Below the pieces are notes generated by a model. The model saw only the letters and a list, made by a program, of their open reading frames with translations, had not been told where the DNA came from and searched no databases. Positions 1-9,830 of a stretch of DNA of 64,000 nt are shown one piece after another (within the stretch, counting starts at the first letter, position 1; every line of letters starts with the position of its first letter). The stretch comes from Papaver somniferum (lineage: Eukaryota > Streptophyta > Magnoliopsida > Ranunculales > Papaveraceae). The stretch covers positions 9,238,001-9,302,000 of the forward strand of contig NW_020621936.1 of assembly GCF_003573695.1 (NCBI RefSeq), in the 5' to 3' direction. Both the position numbers and the translations under genes were made by a program.

Positions 1-2049
1 TGACACCTTTGAGGTTATAACTCGCGAATCGATTACTATATTTTGAATGCATAGGTTCATAATGGTAAAAGAGGCGGGCCAAAGAATCCCTTCTCAACTT
101 TTCCGACGAATCTTAGGGGGAGGTCTGACTCAAAATGGAGGATGGATTGGATGGAATTATAATCCCAAGGAAAATATGAATCCGAGAGATTTGGGCAAAC
201 CAGATAAGCAAAAAAATTTGTAATTCCCCTAAATTCCTTGGTCCCACAAATGACTGCCTTCCTCTTCTGGTCGTCACCCATAACCATAAGGCTAAGTTAC
301 TTGGAGCCGCCAATGGAGGTGATGCTGAACCGTGTTAATAAGAGGGCAGCAAAAGGAAAACATTTCATGTCTAGTCTTGCAGTCGCAATTTTAACTAGTA
401 GAAATTGACGTTTAATACCAAAGTTGTTGGGCTTTGGACACTCTAGTCCTCTCCTCTCAAGCCTAGTACTAGGAGGTCCAAATTTACATAATTCAGAACG
501 AGTTGGTCCTTTGGTGAACGATTTAATCCAAAATAAACTTTATTTGTGACAAAAGTACCCAGCAACATTTCTTGTTCATCGTCGGTTTCGATTGGCTTTA
601 TTTGTCGAAACTCGACAGAGCTCTCCATCTACTCCGGTTAAAGATGGCATCATAAGATTTTGACAAAATTTCAGCAAGGATTCGATTCATGGTTTACATC
701 ATTTTAGGCGTCTCTTTTCACATTTCCCTCAACACCGAACAATCTATGGAAGAAGATCTCGAATTAAACAAACAGATTTGGTAAATTTAATCTAATAAAT
801 CTTTTAAAAAATCATTAAATTTTACACCAGCAATTTGTTTTTAATATTTCTCGCAATCTTATTACAATTCTTTTATGATGCTTTAGGTATTCATTTTATT
901 TTTATTAGTTATCAGATGTTATTCTTTTCTTATATCTAAGGTTCTTTTTAACTAAACAGAGTTTTGGCCGAGGAGAAAACGAGAAGGAACTATAAATTTT
1001 GGTTTCATACCGATTCTTTTGAGCAGTCTTCTGGTATCTGCAATCCCTAGTAATTGCATCCATCTGATTCCTTTAATTTCTGTAAATTTTGATCTCATTT
1101 GTGATTTTAGTTTTGTGAGGGATTTAGGTTTTTGCTATTTTTTTGTTGATTAGGTATACATTTCATATTAAATGATGGGTTCTGGTGAAAATATATGAGC
1201 TTCTGTCAGTATTGTTGAATGTATATCTCATTTTAAAGATAGAGAAGGAATATGATTGTAGGGATTTGGAGAAATTTCGGAAATCGTTGTGATATTTCGT
1301 TTGTGTTTGCTTGGTTTGATTAATTGTAGCTGAATATTGTAAACTTGTTTTGTTTATGTTATGTATTTGTTGGTATGGGCGGAATGTTACTAGAATTTGT
1401 TGTAATTTAAACCTTCTTGAAAGCACCTCTGCGTACGAATAAAAACCAAGCATCTCCAGGCATCAAAAGGAGGCGAACTTAATTAATTGCTGACTACTAA
1501 AGTTAGTTGTTTGTTAGTTGTCAGCACCACCATTTCCACGTCTTTGTATGAGAAGCAAAGAAATGTTTTTGCTTATTTCAGCATGTGAACTCCATTAGGA
1601 GTTAGGTGGATAACGTGGTCATTTTACAACCACGTTTCCTTTATGGGTTGTGTTAAATATCAGACATGGGTCATTTGTTCTTATCGATTGAAAAGGGGTT
1701 TTGAGCATAACTTCGTCTTCCTCCAAGCAGCTGCTGGCATCATTTATTTAGAAATGATTGCAGTGGTGGTTGTCTTAGTTATCTATAATGGTGGTTGGCA
1801 GAAATGATCTTGATTATGTGTATTTAGAGGTAAAAAAAATTCTCGTCTTCTATTTTCAGTAGAAATAATAATTATAGCTCATATTTGAAAGGAGGTGTTG
1901 AAAGGGAGCGGTACCATAGAGCTAATCATGACTCATGTGTACTCAACGGTTCTAAATGGAATTTCTGAATACATAAGGATAATATGTGTTTCTCGATTCT
2001 TAGCACCTTGAATGTATGGAATGCTGTAAACTCTGAATTTTGACTTTAG
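1..2049. other. Host segment, no gene recognised
   Basis: AT-rich sequence without a coding region I can support. Short open stretches exist, for example on the minus strand at 57-287 and 443-628, but none shows a family motif or an exon chain. It leads directly into the 3-oxoacyl-ACP synthase exon at 2050, so part of it may be former intron of that gene. I searched by eye for the upstream synthase segment and did not find it. Confidence 0.4.
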
Positions 2050-2204
2050 GGTCCAAATCATATTGATGTAACAGCTTGTGCTATTGTGCACATGCATTCA
2101 GTTGGTGATGCTGCGAGGATGATTCGGTTTGGAGTTTCAGTTGGAATGGTAGGTGGAGGAACAGAATCCAGCATCCATGCTTTATCAATGGCAGGATTTT
2201 GTAG
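2050..2204 (+). pseudogene. mtKAS: Mitochondrial-type 3-oxoacyl-ACP synthase, single exon fragment
   Basis: Preceded by an AG acceptor (2048-2049) and followed by a GT donor (2205), this exon encodes GPNH, then VTAC, then SVGDAARMIRFG, GGGTESSI and ALSMAGFCR. That is the segment around the active-site cysteine of beta-ketoacyl-ACP synthase of the FabF/mitochondrial KAS type, which condenses malonyl-ACP with acyl-ACP in fatty acid synthesis. The catalytic Cys of the TAC motif is present, but the normally following T-G is I-V here and the usual D-A-D-V-M-V-A-G stretch reads V-S-V-G-M-V-G-G. I found no flanking synthase exons. I infer a captured or decayed fragment rather than a working gene. 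Confidence 0.8.
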
Positions 2205-3407
2205 GTAATGATCATCCATTTAAAAACTCTGCCGAGTAAGTCGGTCTTATCTTTTCTAAATGGTATGAACATGTTTTTGGGTCAGTCTATGAAGGAAATG
2301 GTAGTAACCTGGAGCGTCTAAGACAGGTGAATGTTTCATGCATATACTCGATTATTATATTATATTTTCGTGTTTTCTTGGTTAACCTAGGCCATTGGGT
2401 TATTTAGTCTTCTAGAGTTGTACTATGTAATATTCTTAATATTTTGAAGCCACTTGGTTATACTTTCTCCGGGTTTGATACACCTTCCTAAAGCTAATTA
2501 GTATTGCCAGCGGAAAAATCAAATTTTATCCCCAAAATAATTTGCTTTTTACTGCACTTTTATATGACACTCATGTTTACATTCAGTGTATCATCTTTGT
2601 ATCAGATTCCAGGTGTTCAAATTAAGGTGTGTGTCTTGATGTTGCTGGCAAGATTACCATTTTGTAGAAGCTCAATCTTGGAGAGATTGTAACCCCAATT
2701 ACTACCTCTGGTAACTCTATTTTTCAATAGGGTTTAAGTTTAAGTTTTTGTGAACTTGCTTTTGTACTTCATATTTGAGGTCTTATGTCATACAAACTTT
2801 AGGAAGTTGGGTAAACTTTTTGGAGGAATGTGTTTTGTTGAGTGCTACTTATATCCTCCCGATGAGTGTCATTGTGTGAGTTTTGAAACACATCATAGTG
2901 GATCATTATGTGTCATTATAGGGGACAACATAATATCAGCTTCTTGATTTCATAATTATCTTTTTAATTTTTTTCGTCTTCTTAACTATACCTAATAACA
3001 ATTCTCCTTATTTATTTAGTTTTCCAATTTTTAATGTACCACTTAGTTGTATACATGTTAATTCTTGATGTGTACATAGTTGTACACGTTTATTCTTAAT
3101 GTGTACATAATTGTACACTTGTTGATTTTCATGATTATTGTTCCTTTCTCCTTGTTAGTTTCAATGGTTACTCACATTTTAACCCATCAATCTTCTTTTA
3201 CCTTCTTATGGATCCAAATTTAAATACCTTGTTGAGTTTCTATAAAAGTGAGTGCTCTAAATTTTCAGTATTAACTTAATAGTAAACTTGATACTAGCAA
3301 AAGTTTAATGTTTTTGAATTTTTTGGTATTTTTGTTTTAATGGTGTAAACAGGGTGCTTGTGAGTCACCAACTAAATCTTGTAGTTGTTGTGGAAGCATC
3401 ATGGAGG
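2205..3407. other. Host segment between KAS exon and E1
   Basis: AT-rich, with short forward open stretches at 2504-2692 and 2750-2947 that match nothing I recognise. It contains the first array of the 18-bp palindrome and ends at the 5-bp duplicated target ATGAG (3408-3412) of element E1. Confidence 0.4.
3035..3118. repeat. Tandem palindrome array 1 (31-35 bp period)
   Basis: Perfect or near-perfect copies of GTGTACATARTTGTACAC start at 3070 and 3101, with a degenerate copy near 3035. Each has 7-bp arms (GTGTACA/TGTACAC) around a 4-base centre, and the spacers contain a TTATTCTTAAT-like sequence. Related arrays lie at 12457 and 21594. Confidence 0.75.
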
Positions 3408-3412
3408 ATGAG
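3408..3412. repeat. Left target-site duplication of E1 (ATGAG)
   Basis: ATGAG precedes the first LTR base and is repeated exactly at 12407-12411, directly after the last LTR base. This is the 5-bp duplication expected for a Ty3/gypsy integration. Confidence 0.9.
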
Positions 3413-3722
3413 TGATGAGTGCCAAATATTGTATATATTTATCCCTTTTTGTTGGCATTTAACTCATCTTTTGCGCATTAATTCTACATTTTATCCCATA
3501 TTCTGTATTTTCATTGTTTTCAAGAATAAATATTTTTATTAATTAATTTTGCATTTTTAGGTAATAAATAAAGTTCGGATGAGACGTGGAGCGAAAAGAG
3601 CAGAAAAGTAGTGAAAAGCCGGGAGAAATTACGCAAGGAAACCGCAAAGAATGGTGCGCACAACCTCATTTTCTACACACAAAAGCGCCTCCGTTCTCAG
3701 CCATCAGATCAGTTCTCAGGAG

Positions 3723-3938
3723 CATCCGACGGTCGCTCCTTCATAGAGCATCAAAATCTGATGTTTCTGCCGAGCACCACAGCGCTGAAATTCCAAGCCT
3801 TCAGATTAGATGGTAGTTGAATCCAACGGTCGCTCCTATGCCTGTGCATCAACTCCCGATGATTCCGCCTAACACTACAACACCTAACTCAATCTAGCAC
3901 CGTTGACTTCGTTGTATTTTACATCCTACGGTCGCTAC
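3723..3938 (+). promoter_or_regulatory. Phased U3 motif ATCCRACGGTCGCT, three copies
   Basis: Copies start at about 3723, 3820 and 3922, spaced 97-102 bp. The 3' LTR of E1 has the same set. E2, whose U3 is otherwise different, keeps two copies (13288 and 13390) at 102-bp spacing. I infer a repeated enhancer-like site; no binding protein can be named from sequence. Confidence 0.45.
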
Positions 3939-4491
3939 AAGCTGCCTCTTCCTTAGCCGTCCGATCTACCTACCATCTCCACACCCCACGGCTAAGCATC
4001 GCAAGACATCGAAATACGATGGGCCCGCCTCACACTCAAGCAGTCGAGAACCTACACCCAACCAAACAGATCCTTCTCCTCAAACCCATCGACCACCTCT
4101 GCCATCACCTTCTCCTTCACAGGCTCTGCAACACCATGTCCTGCCACCACCATCGCCTGCAACCCACTGCCACCACCAGACCTCGAGCTTCCTTCACCAC
4201 CACCAGTTCCATCACTGCCACCACCATCTCCAACACCCGACAACACCCTAGCCTAGCTATTTTCTTCATCTCACAACCTCTGAAACCCTAGGTTTTGGGG
4301 TGAGTAAAATAGCTAGAAATTAGGGGACAATAGGAGCAAAGGAAGAGCATCATAAGGACGATTCAGAGCATGGGTCGAGCAATTTTTGGAGTTTGGAGGC
4401 CAAATTTTGGGTAATAATTTATCCCTAAATTGTACTGTGTATTGATACTTTTGGGAAAAATGTGTGTGAAACCCTAATTTGTTAATTTGGG

Positions 4492-4499
4492 TATAAATA
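4492..4499 (+). promoter_or_regulatory. E1 LTR TATA box
   Basis: TATAAATA in a GGGTATAAATAGG context, preceded by a telo-box-like ACCCTAA (4471). Transcription would start near 4525, making U3 about 1.1 kb and R-U5 about 1.4 kb. E2 has the same GGGTATAAATAG at 14070-14080. Confidence 0.65.
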
Positions 4500-5428
4500 G
4501 GCAATGTGTAGGAGATGAAAAACTTGTTCTTGGACTAGCCAAGTTTCCCCCTAATTGGGTTAGGTTTGATTTTAATTTCTGCTGCACTGTTAACCATTTG
4601 CATATTTTTTTTCACTGTGCTATGTATGATGTTGTAGTGTGTAACTGTTTGATGTTTGTCAGTTTAATGCTCTAATTCACCACTATGTAATTGTTTGATG
4701 TTGTGTAATTGTCTGTTGTGTTGTTAGTTTAATGCTCCTGTTCATTTGTAATTGTTCCTGTTAATGTGCAATGTCTTGTTAATGTCTTGTTAGTGCCATC
4801 CCTAGCTCACTGTTATGCTGCTTGTCATGTTCTAAATCACCCTGCTAGGGACTTGATGAATCTCTAATGTCTTGTTGTGTAGTATATTGTTCACACTGCT
4901 CTAGAAGGCTAAACAAGTTTAGGAAAAACTTGAACTTAGCTCATCATCACCTCACTTTCACAATGTATGCCAAGTATGCTTTGTAGTTAGGTTCATGAGC
5001 TGCTGATAAGCTGCAACTCAAGCTGAATTCATAATCCCTTGACTAGTTGTGCTGTAGAAAGACAATTAGTGCTTTGGAAATAATACCATAGTTGTGTTTA
5101 ACTTCCTATAGGAGAATACACAGTAAAAGTTAGAGTGAATTCAACCCCTAGTTCCCATCCATAAATCCATCTTCAACTGTTAGTCTTGTTTCCTTCCACT
5201 TGTTTGGTTTACCTGCATGTTTTGCATTTTCACTGCTTACTTGCTTTCCCTGCTGCATTTCTTCTATTACTGCAACTGCTGCTGCAGCACTTGTGCTGCT
5301 GCACTGTTTTTTCCATCTTCTTGGCCTTGTGCTGTTTTGCCACTTCTTTGCCTGCTGCTCTGCCAAAGTGCTGCTGCTGCCTTTCTGCAGCTGCTGCTGC
5401 TCCAAAGTCCATAGTCCACAGTTCCTAC

Positions 5429-5815
5429 AGCCCAAAGCTCACTTCATTCTTGAGCCCAAGTTCAACTCAGTGAAGCCCAAAGGCCCAGATTCTTAACTGT
5501 AAGACCAAAACCAAGGTCTAGTTCACTAAGGCCCAGTTAAGGCAAAAGCCTAGTTCACTACTAAGCCCAACTTGCAAGTGAACTGTTAAGCCCAACTCCT
5601 AGTTGAACTGTTGAGCCCAAAGCTCAGACCAGTTTCTAGAACCACAGCCCATTTGCACTTTAAAGATAACTGAGCCCAAGCTCAGTTCATTTTATGTTTA
5701 ACAAACCCACTAAGCCCAATCCATTCAAAGGGCATTCAAACCCAATAGTACATTAAGCCCAACACTTCCAAAGGGCTTCTAAGCCCAAAGCAAATCTAGG
5801 AACCCAATTAGCTAA
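5429..5815 (+). repeat. AAGCCCAA motif array in E1 U5
   Basis: About a dozen GCCCA-containing units (AGCCCAA, AAGGCCCAG) occur here. The leader downstream of the primer site carries the reverse complement TGGGCTT repeatedly, so the genomic RNA could pair across the primer site. AAGCCCA also resembles the plant promoter site II (TGGGCY). Confidence 0.6.
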
Positions 5816-5904
5816 AACACTTCCGAAACACACCCGATCTCTGTGGATCGACCCGTACTTGCACGAGCTACAACTGACGACCGTGCACTTGCGGTATTAC
5901 TGTA

Positions 5905-5947
5905 GGCCCGTTTTCATTGCGCTCATTTTTATACACTCTTCCGGGCC
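5905..5947 (+). promoter_or_regulatory. E1 LTR-terminal hairpin
   Basis: GGCCCG (5905-5910) pairs with CGGGCC (5942-5947), five bases before the LTR end. E2 has a stem of different sequence (GTAGGCAT/ATGCCTAC) at the same place. Confidence 0.55.
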
Positions 5948-5958
5948 CATCAAGTTTT

Positions 5959-5976
5959 TGGCGCCGTTGCCGGGGA
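5959..5976 (+). promoter_or_regulatory. E1 primer binding site for tRNA-Asp(GUC)
   Basis: TGGCGCCGTTGCCGGGGA is the exact complement of the 18 3'-terminal bases (with CCA) of plant tRNA-Asp(GUC). It lies six bases after the LTR end. Use of tRNA-Asp is typical of Athila-type elements. Confidence 0.93.
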
Positions 5977-6180
5977 TTGGTGCTGTGTTTTATCTGTGTT
6001 TTTCTTTAGCTATTTTGTATTTCATTTCATAGCATTTGCATCTGCATCTGCTTCATTTCATTTGCGGTTGGACCTGCTGATTCTGAACCTGTTTTTCCTC
6101 TGCTGGGACGCCACCAAGGAAAAGAACCAAAACCCAACTGGGTTTTTGCAACAATATCAGAGCAGCTGGGATGTGCTAAA

Positions 6181-6188
6181 AAGGTAAG
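6181..6188 (+). promoter_or_regulatory. Consensus 5' splice site in E1 leader
   Basis: AAG|GTAAGC, a near-ideal plant donor with the cut after 6183. E2 has CAAAG|GTAAGC at the same leader position (after 15597), and both are preceded by a conserved CAACTGGG-TTTTGCAA segment. This suggests a spliced leader or spliced gag mRNA; the acceptor is not obvious. Confidence 0.5.
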
Positions 6189-6189
6189 C

Positions 6190-6551
6190 CTAAACCCATT
6201 CAATTGAGAGAACCCAACCTGTGGGCTTCCAATTTTTTATTTGTGGGCTTGTAATAATTAACCCAATTTTTTGGGCTTTTTATTTTTCTATTTTGGGTTT
6301 GTAATAATTTATGTGTGGGCTTGTTGTTTAATTTGTGGGCTTGTATTTATTTTGTGTGGGCTTGTTTAAATTTTTCCATTGGACTTGTATTTTGGACTCT
6401 GGGTTTAAACCCAGCTGATAACCGATTGTGGGCCGCAGCCTTCCTTCCATTTCATTAGAGGCTTGCACAGTGGGCTTGCTCCCATTCAAAAACCAAATTT
6501 TATTTTTTTTAATTTTATTTTTCTTTAAAAAAAAAAAAAAAAAAAAAAAAT
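6190..6551 (+). other. E1 leader with TGGGCTT repeats and poly(A)
   Basis: Non-coding leader with repeated GTGGGCTTGTAATAATT-like units (at least six TGGGCTT) followed by an uninterrupted run of A at 6527-6550. The E2 leader has the same arrangement and its own A31 run at 15877-15907. Confidence 0.7.
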
Positions 6552-6849
6552 ATTTCTACTTTGCTCCCAATTTTAAAACCAAATTTTTACTTGCTCCCAT
6601 CTTAAACCAAATTTTTATTTTACTCCCATTTTAAACCAAATTTTCAAATGTCTCCCACCAAAACCAAATTTTCCCAAAAATCCAAACCCATTAAAAACCA
6701 AATTCTGAGCTTTGTACATCTTTACTTAGCTTTGAGCCAATCATGTATAGATCTTTTTCTACAGTTGGGGAATACAACAAATCCCTTAGAGAACTTGCGT
6801 GTGGACAAACTTCACGTTATGAACCTCCCAGACCATGATGTCAATAGTA

Positions 6850-7222
6850 TAGGAATTATTATGGACATTTTCAAAGTCCCGAGCCTCAATACATGAACCC
6901 TAATGACTATTCACACATGCATCATTCGCCACAACGTGAAAATGAACATTTTGCTAGTGCCTCACTCACACAATCATCTCTTGTGGATCAATTAGAAGCT
7001 CGAATCGCAGCTTTAGAAATGCAATCACATGAGGAATCTGTCACATCTAATTTTCTTAGGCAACCTAAAATCTATGCATGTCCGCATGTGGTAGTTTAGA
7101 CCACCCTGTTGAGAATTGTCATATTTTGCATAATTTTAGGCAATCTAGAGAAAATCCAAGGTATGAAATGCCCATAAATTGTGAGAATGGTAGTCATTGG
7201 GACCATAATCAATCCTTTGAGG
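6850..7222 (+). pseudogene. E1 gag remnant: nucleocapsid with broken CCHC knuckle
   Basis: Open from about 6850 (ATG at 6893). It encodes a PND-HSPQ segment, a short coiled-coil-like stretch (LVDQLEARIAALEMQ) and then a CCHC zinc knuckle at 7079-7119. The knuckle reads C-P-H in one frame and GSLDHPVENC after loss of one T near 7087, so the frame breaks inside it. The capsid domain present in E2 is absent here. The PND-M-HSPQ segment recurs just after the knuckle in the next open frame. Gag would form the virus-like particle, but this copy cannot. Confidence 0.7.
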
Positions 7223-7223
7223 G

Positions 7224-7520
7224 TTGCGATCAATATTTATAGACCCTAATGACCATGCATACATGTACCATTCACCACAATTTGAACATGAAGAATTTTG
7301 TACTCCCATGAATTTAGACTCCACCACAGAAGCTTTAAGACTTAGTGAGCAAAACTTCGATAGATCTACATCACGAATTCAGGCATATTTAGATCAGATT
7401 TTGCTTCACCTACAAAAGGAGGAAATTCATGAGGAAATGTATGTTGTCCCTAATGAAGTGTCTAGTCCCATTCATGTAAATGATGTTGAATATGAACCTA
7501 ATTTAGAGGAACATGAATGA
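7224..7520 (+). pseudogene. E1 gag 3' part
   Basis: A 98-codon open frame repeating the PND-YMYHSPQ motif of the gag remnant, followed by a helical, glutamate-rich stretch and ending EEHE with TGA. The TGA overlaps the next ATG (ATGA, 7517-7520). E2 also stops at the homologous place (TAG, 16818), so this boundary seems to be an old feature. Function beyond gag membership is unknown. Confidence 0.5.
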
Positions 7521-8479
7521 CTAACGACACCACCACTGTTAATGAGGACCAATATGCATGCTACCATGATGATGATTATGATGATTATGATGATGTGTTA
7601 GAAGAACATGAAAATATTGTGGAACCTGTTGGTTCAATAACATATGGCTTCTCGCCCTCGACCTTCATGAATGTTGTTTTTTCTAATACTCATTGTAATT
7701 CATATGATTTTGATATTGACATGGGATTCGTACAATTATTCTGTGAAGATGAGCATGACATAGGAATAGTTGAATCTTCTGTAGACACTAATATGCATGA
7801 AAATATATTTGATGTGTCTGATTCTCTACCTAGGTCACATTGTGATATTTCTCCTGATTTGCCAATGCATAAGAATAAATTTGTTGATGATGTTGATGAT
7901 TCTGAGTGTGAACTTGCTAATTGATTGATGATTGTGAGCATGATGTGACATGTGTAGATGATTTAGGAGATTTTGATTTGATTAATAATGATGTGCCTAT
8001 CGTCTACTAAGTCACAATCTGATGGCCTTCCACCCAACCTAGATTTGGTTTGTACCATATTGAAAACCGACTTTTCTGAGAGTCCCAACCTAGGTTTGGA
8101 ACTGTGTGCTTCCCAAGTCCTCTTGGACTATTTTGCTTCTAAGTATAATACATTGAGGAACCACAGTTGGAAATTGCATGTTTGCCCGTCCCTAGCACAG
8201 TTCACTTTGAGCTAGACCTTGTGCATGATGAACCCCCAAAACTGCGCGATTTTGTTTTCAAAATTATCTTCTGTAAAATCCAGGTTTGGGGGTAGCTCAT
8301 TTTGTTTCACAGTTTCACTTGCTTTTCTTTCATTGTGTGAAGCTGTTGAAATGCTACACTTTGTCTTTTGGGTTGATCCTCAACTCTTTAGATTGTTAGT
8401 GTATGGTGAATTTTTTGTATATAATCCAGTAGATAAAATTTTTAAAAACCCTTTTGTTCTTTTGTATATATTTTGCTAA
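7517..8479 (+). pseudogene. E1 copy of the shared acidic ORF, broken
   Basis: Three open pieces (7517-7924, 7988-8215, 8219-8479) in shifted frames match the intact E2 ORF. They include a Y-H-DDD-YDDYDD acidic start, EP-GS-GFS-TFMN, the GLELCASQVLLDYFASKYNT block and finally KSRFGGSSF and WVDPQLFRLLVYGEFF. Stops and frameshifts separate the pieces, so no full protein can be made from this copy. The family is unknown to me; the conserved tail also occurs in E3. Confidence 0.75.
8282..8294 (+). promoter_or_regulatory. E1 G5 tract 1 (inside acidic ORF)
   Basis: AGGTTTGGGGGTA, identical to the 3' polypurine tract at 9855-9867 and to the middle tract at 8656-8668. It encodes the R-F-G-G of the conserved ORF block. 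Confidence 0.5.
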
Positions 8480-8630
8480 TCCAATATGATCTCGGCTGAA
8501 ATATGTTGGATTTTTCCTTGAATAACGGAGTTTTAATTCTGCTTTCGCCGAAATCGGGTATTCTCTCTCCTTTTACTCTACTCAGCATGTCCCTTTCCAT
8601 ATGTTGCATTTTAATTCTTTCCATATTTTG

Positions 8631-8668
8631 AAACATTGAGGACAATGTTTAGTTTAGGTTTGGGGGTA
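8631..8668 (+). promoter_or_regulatory. E1 central hairpin plus G5 tract 2
   Basis: AAACATTG and CAATGTTT form a perfect 8-bp stem (8631-8650) around AGGA, followed by AGGTTTGGGGGTA (8656-8668). E2 and E3 have the same arrangement. It may act as a second plus-strand primer. Confidence 0.55.
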
Positions 8669-9171
8669 TAGAGTAGATGCCACGATAATATGCTATAATT
8701 GAAAACGAACTCCTTCTTCTTTTGAAAAAATTGAAAAATTCCAAAAAAAATTCAAAAATCAAAATTCAAAAAAATTAAAAAAAATCATAAAAAATCATAA
8801 AAAATGGAGCTCATTTACCTTGAAATGTTGACTCTTGTGCAAATATGTATTTTATTAGGAGTCTTAGTCTAGATATTTAGGCACCCTGATTCTAGCACAA
8901 TTCACATAGTGATAAGAAATTTGCACGCGCACGATCTACCAATACATGTATGGCCTCGATCTTCAAGGTGTTGGATAGGAAGTTACGATTGCCAATCACT
9001 TTAGAATACTGAACGAAACTTGACTAGCTTGTTCTTTGGTTGGTTGGGATAGAAGGTGGAGGTTACATTAAGAAAACAACCATCGAATTTAACTGGGTGC
9101 ATCAAAAAGGGCTACCTCTTGCAAAGTGTCATGTAATCTTTTGTTTCTTTTGTATATATAAAAGTGTTTCC

Positions 9172-9176
<5 letters not shown>

Positions 9177-9230
<54 letters not shown>
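9177..9230 (+). repeat. Poly(A) run of 54
   Basis: Uninterrupted A54 in the 3' non-coding part of E1. The homologous place in E2 (from about 18522) has only about 13 A broken by G. Probably slippage growth, and its length may be uncertain in the assembly. Confidence 0.7.
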
Positions 9231-9233
<3 letters not shown>

Positions 9234-9830
9234 ATCAGAAAAATACAAAAAAATCAAGTATTTATCAATTCCATCATCTTGTTCCAAAAATAAAAGAGAT
9301 AGTAAATGTAAATAAGAGTCATGTAAAAATTATTTTGTTGTTTCATTGTAATAAGCAAGGAGGGTGTATGCCATTGATGTACAACGCGAGAAATTGTGAA
9401 ATACCTCCAACTCATTCACAATTCTCGTAAAGTCCGGACAGCTAGCTAGATTTCGACCTCAGTTCTTAGCCTGAGAAACTATCTCTTGGTGATTAGTAGT
9501 CATAACTTCAGATCTTTCTTTACACATGTGTAGATACACTTTACACTCTTATCACATGTCCTTATTTGTTATCAGTGCTAGGATTGTGCCTTGATAGCTA
9601 GATTGACATCTCCATTTTGCTGTGAGCTTAACTGTTTTGCACATGTCACGTTTGATGGAATCTGAGCTTATATTTTGTCCTTAGGTTTTGTAGGCACACC
9701 TCTGGTAAACCTTCACGAGACTTCAACTCGTCCACTAGGGACACTTAGTGGTTTAAAAGGCTTAGTGCATACGCTAAATGCACTCGAGAGACCAGCGACA
9801 GTGGTATAGTTAGGATTTCCTTAGTTCTGT

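Larger units (their letters stand above)
3413..5952 (+). repeat. E1 5' LTR
   Basis: Starts TGATGAGTGCC and ends CCCATCA. The left end can fold: GATGAGT pairs with ACTCATC and TGCCAA with TTGGCA about 40 bases on. U3 holds three copies of an ACGGTCGCT motif about 100 bp apart. The TATA box is at 4492, and the R-U5 part is CTG-rich and then AAGCCCAA-rich. Short open frames in the CTG-rich part are compositional, not genes. Confidence 0.92.

Noticed and set aside
443..628. 61-codon minus-strand ORF (acidic)
   Set aside because: Too short, with no recognisable domain and no continuation exons found.
5148..5496. Overlapping Leu/Cys-rich and Gln-rich ORFs in the CTG-rich part of the E1 LTRs (also 11636-11950 and 15232-15601)
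   Set aside because: Several frames on both strands are open at once, which is what a CTG-type simple repeat gives. No start context or homology supports a protein.
5951..5980. Possible tRNA gene at the sequence matching the tRNA-Asp 3' end
   Set aside because: Only the 18-base complement is present, in primer-site position. There is no cloverleaf, and E2 and E3 have it at the same place.
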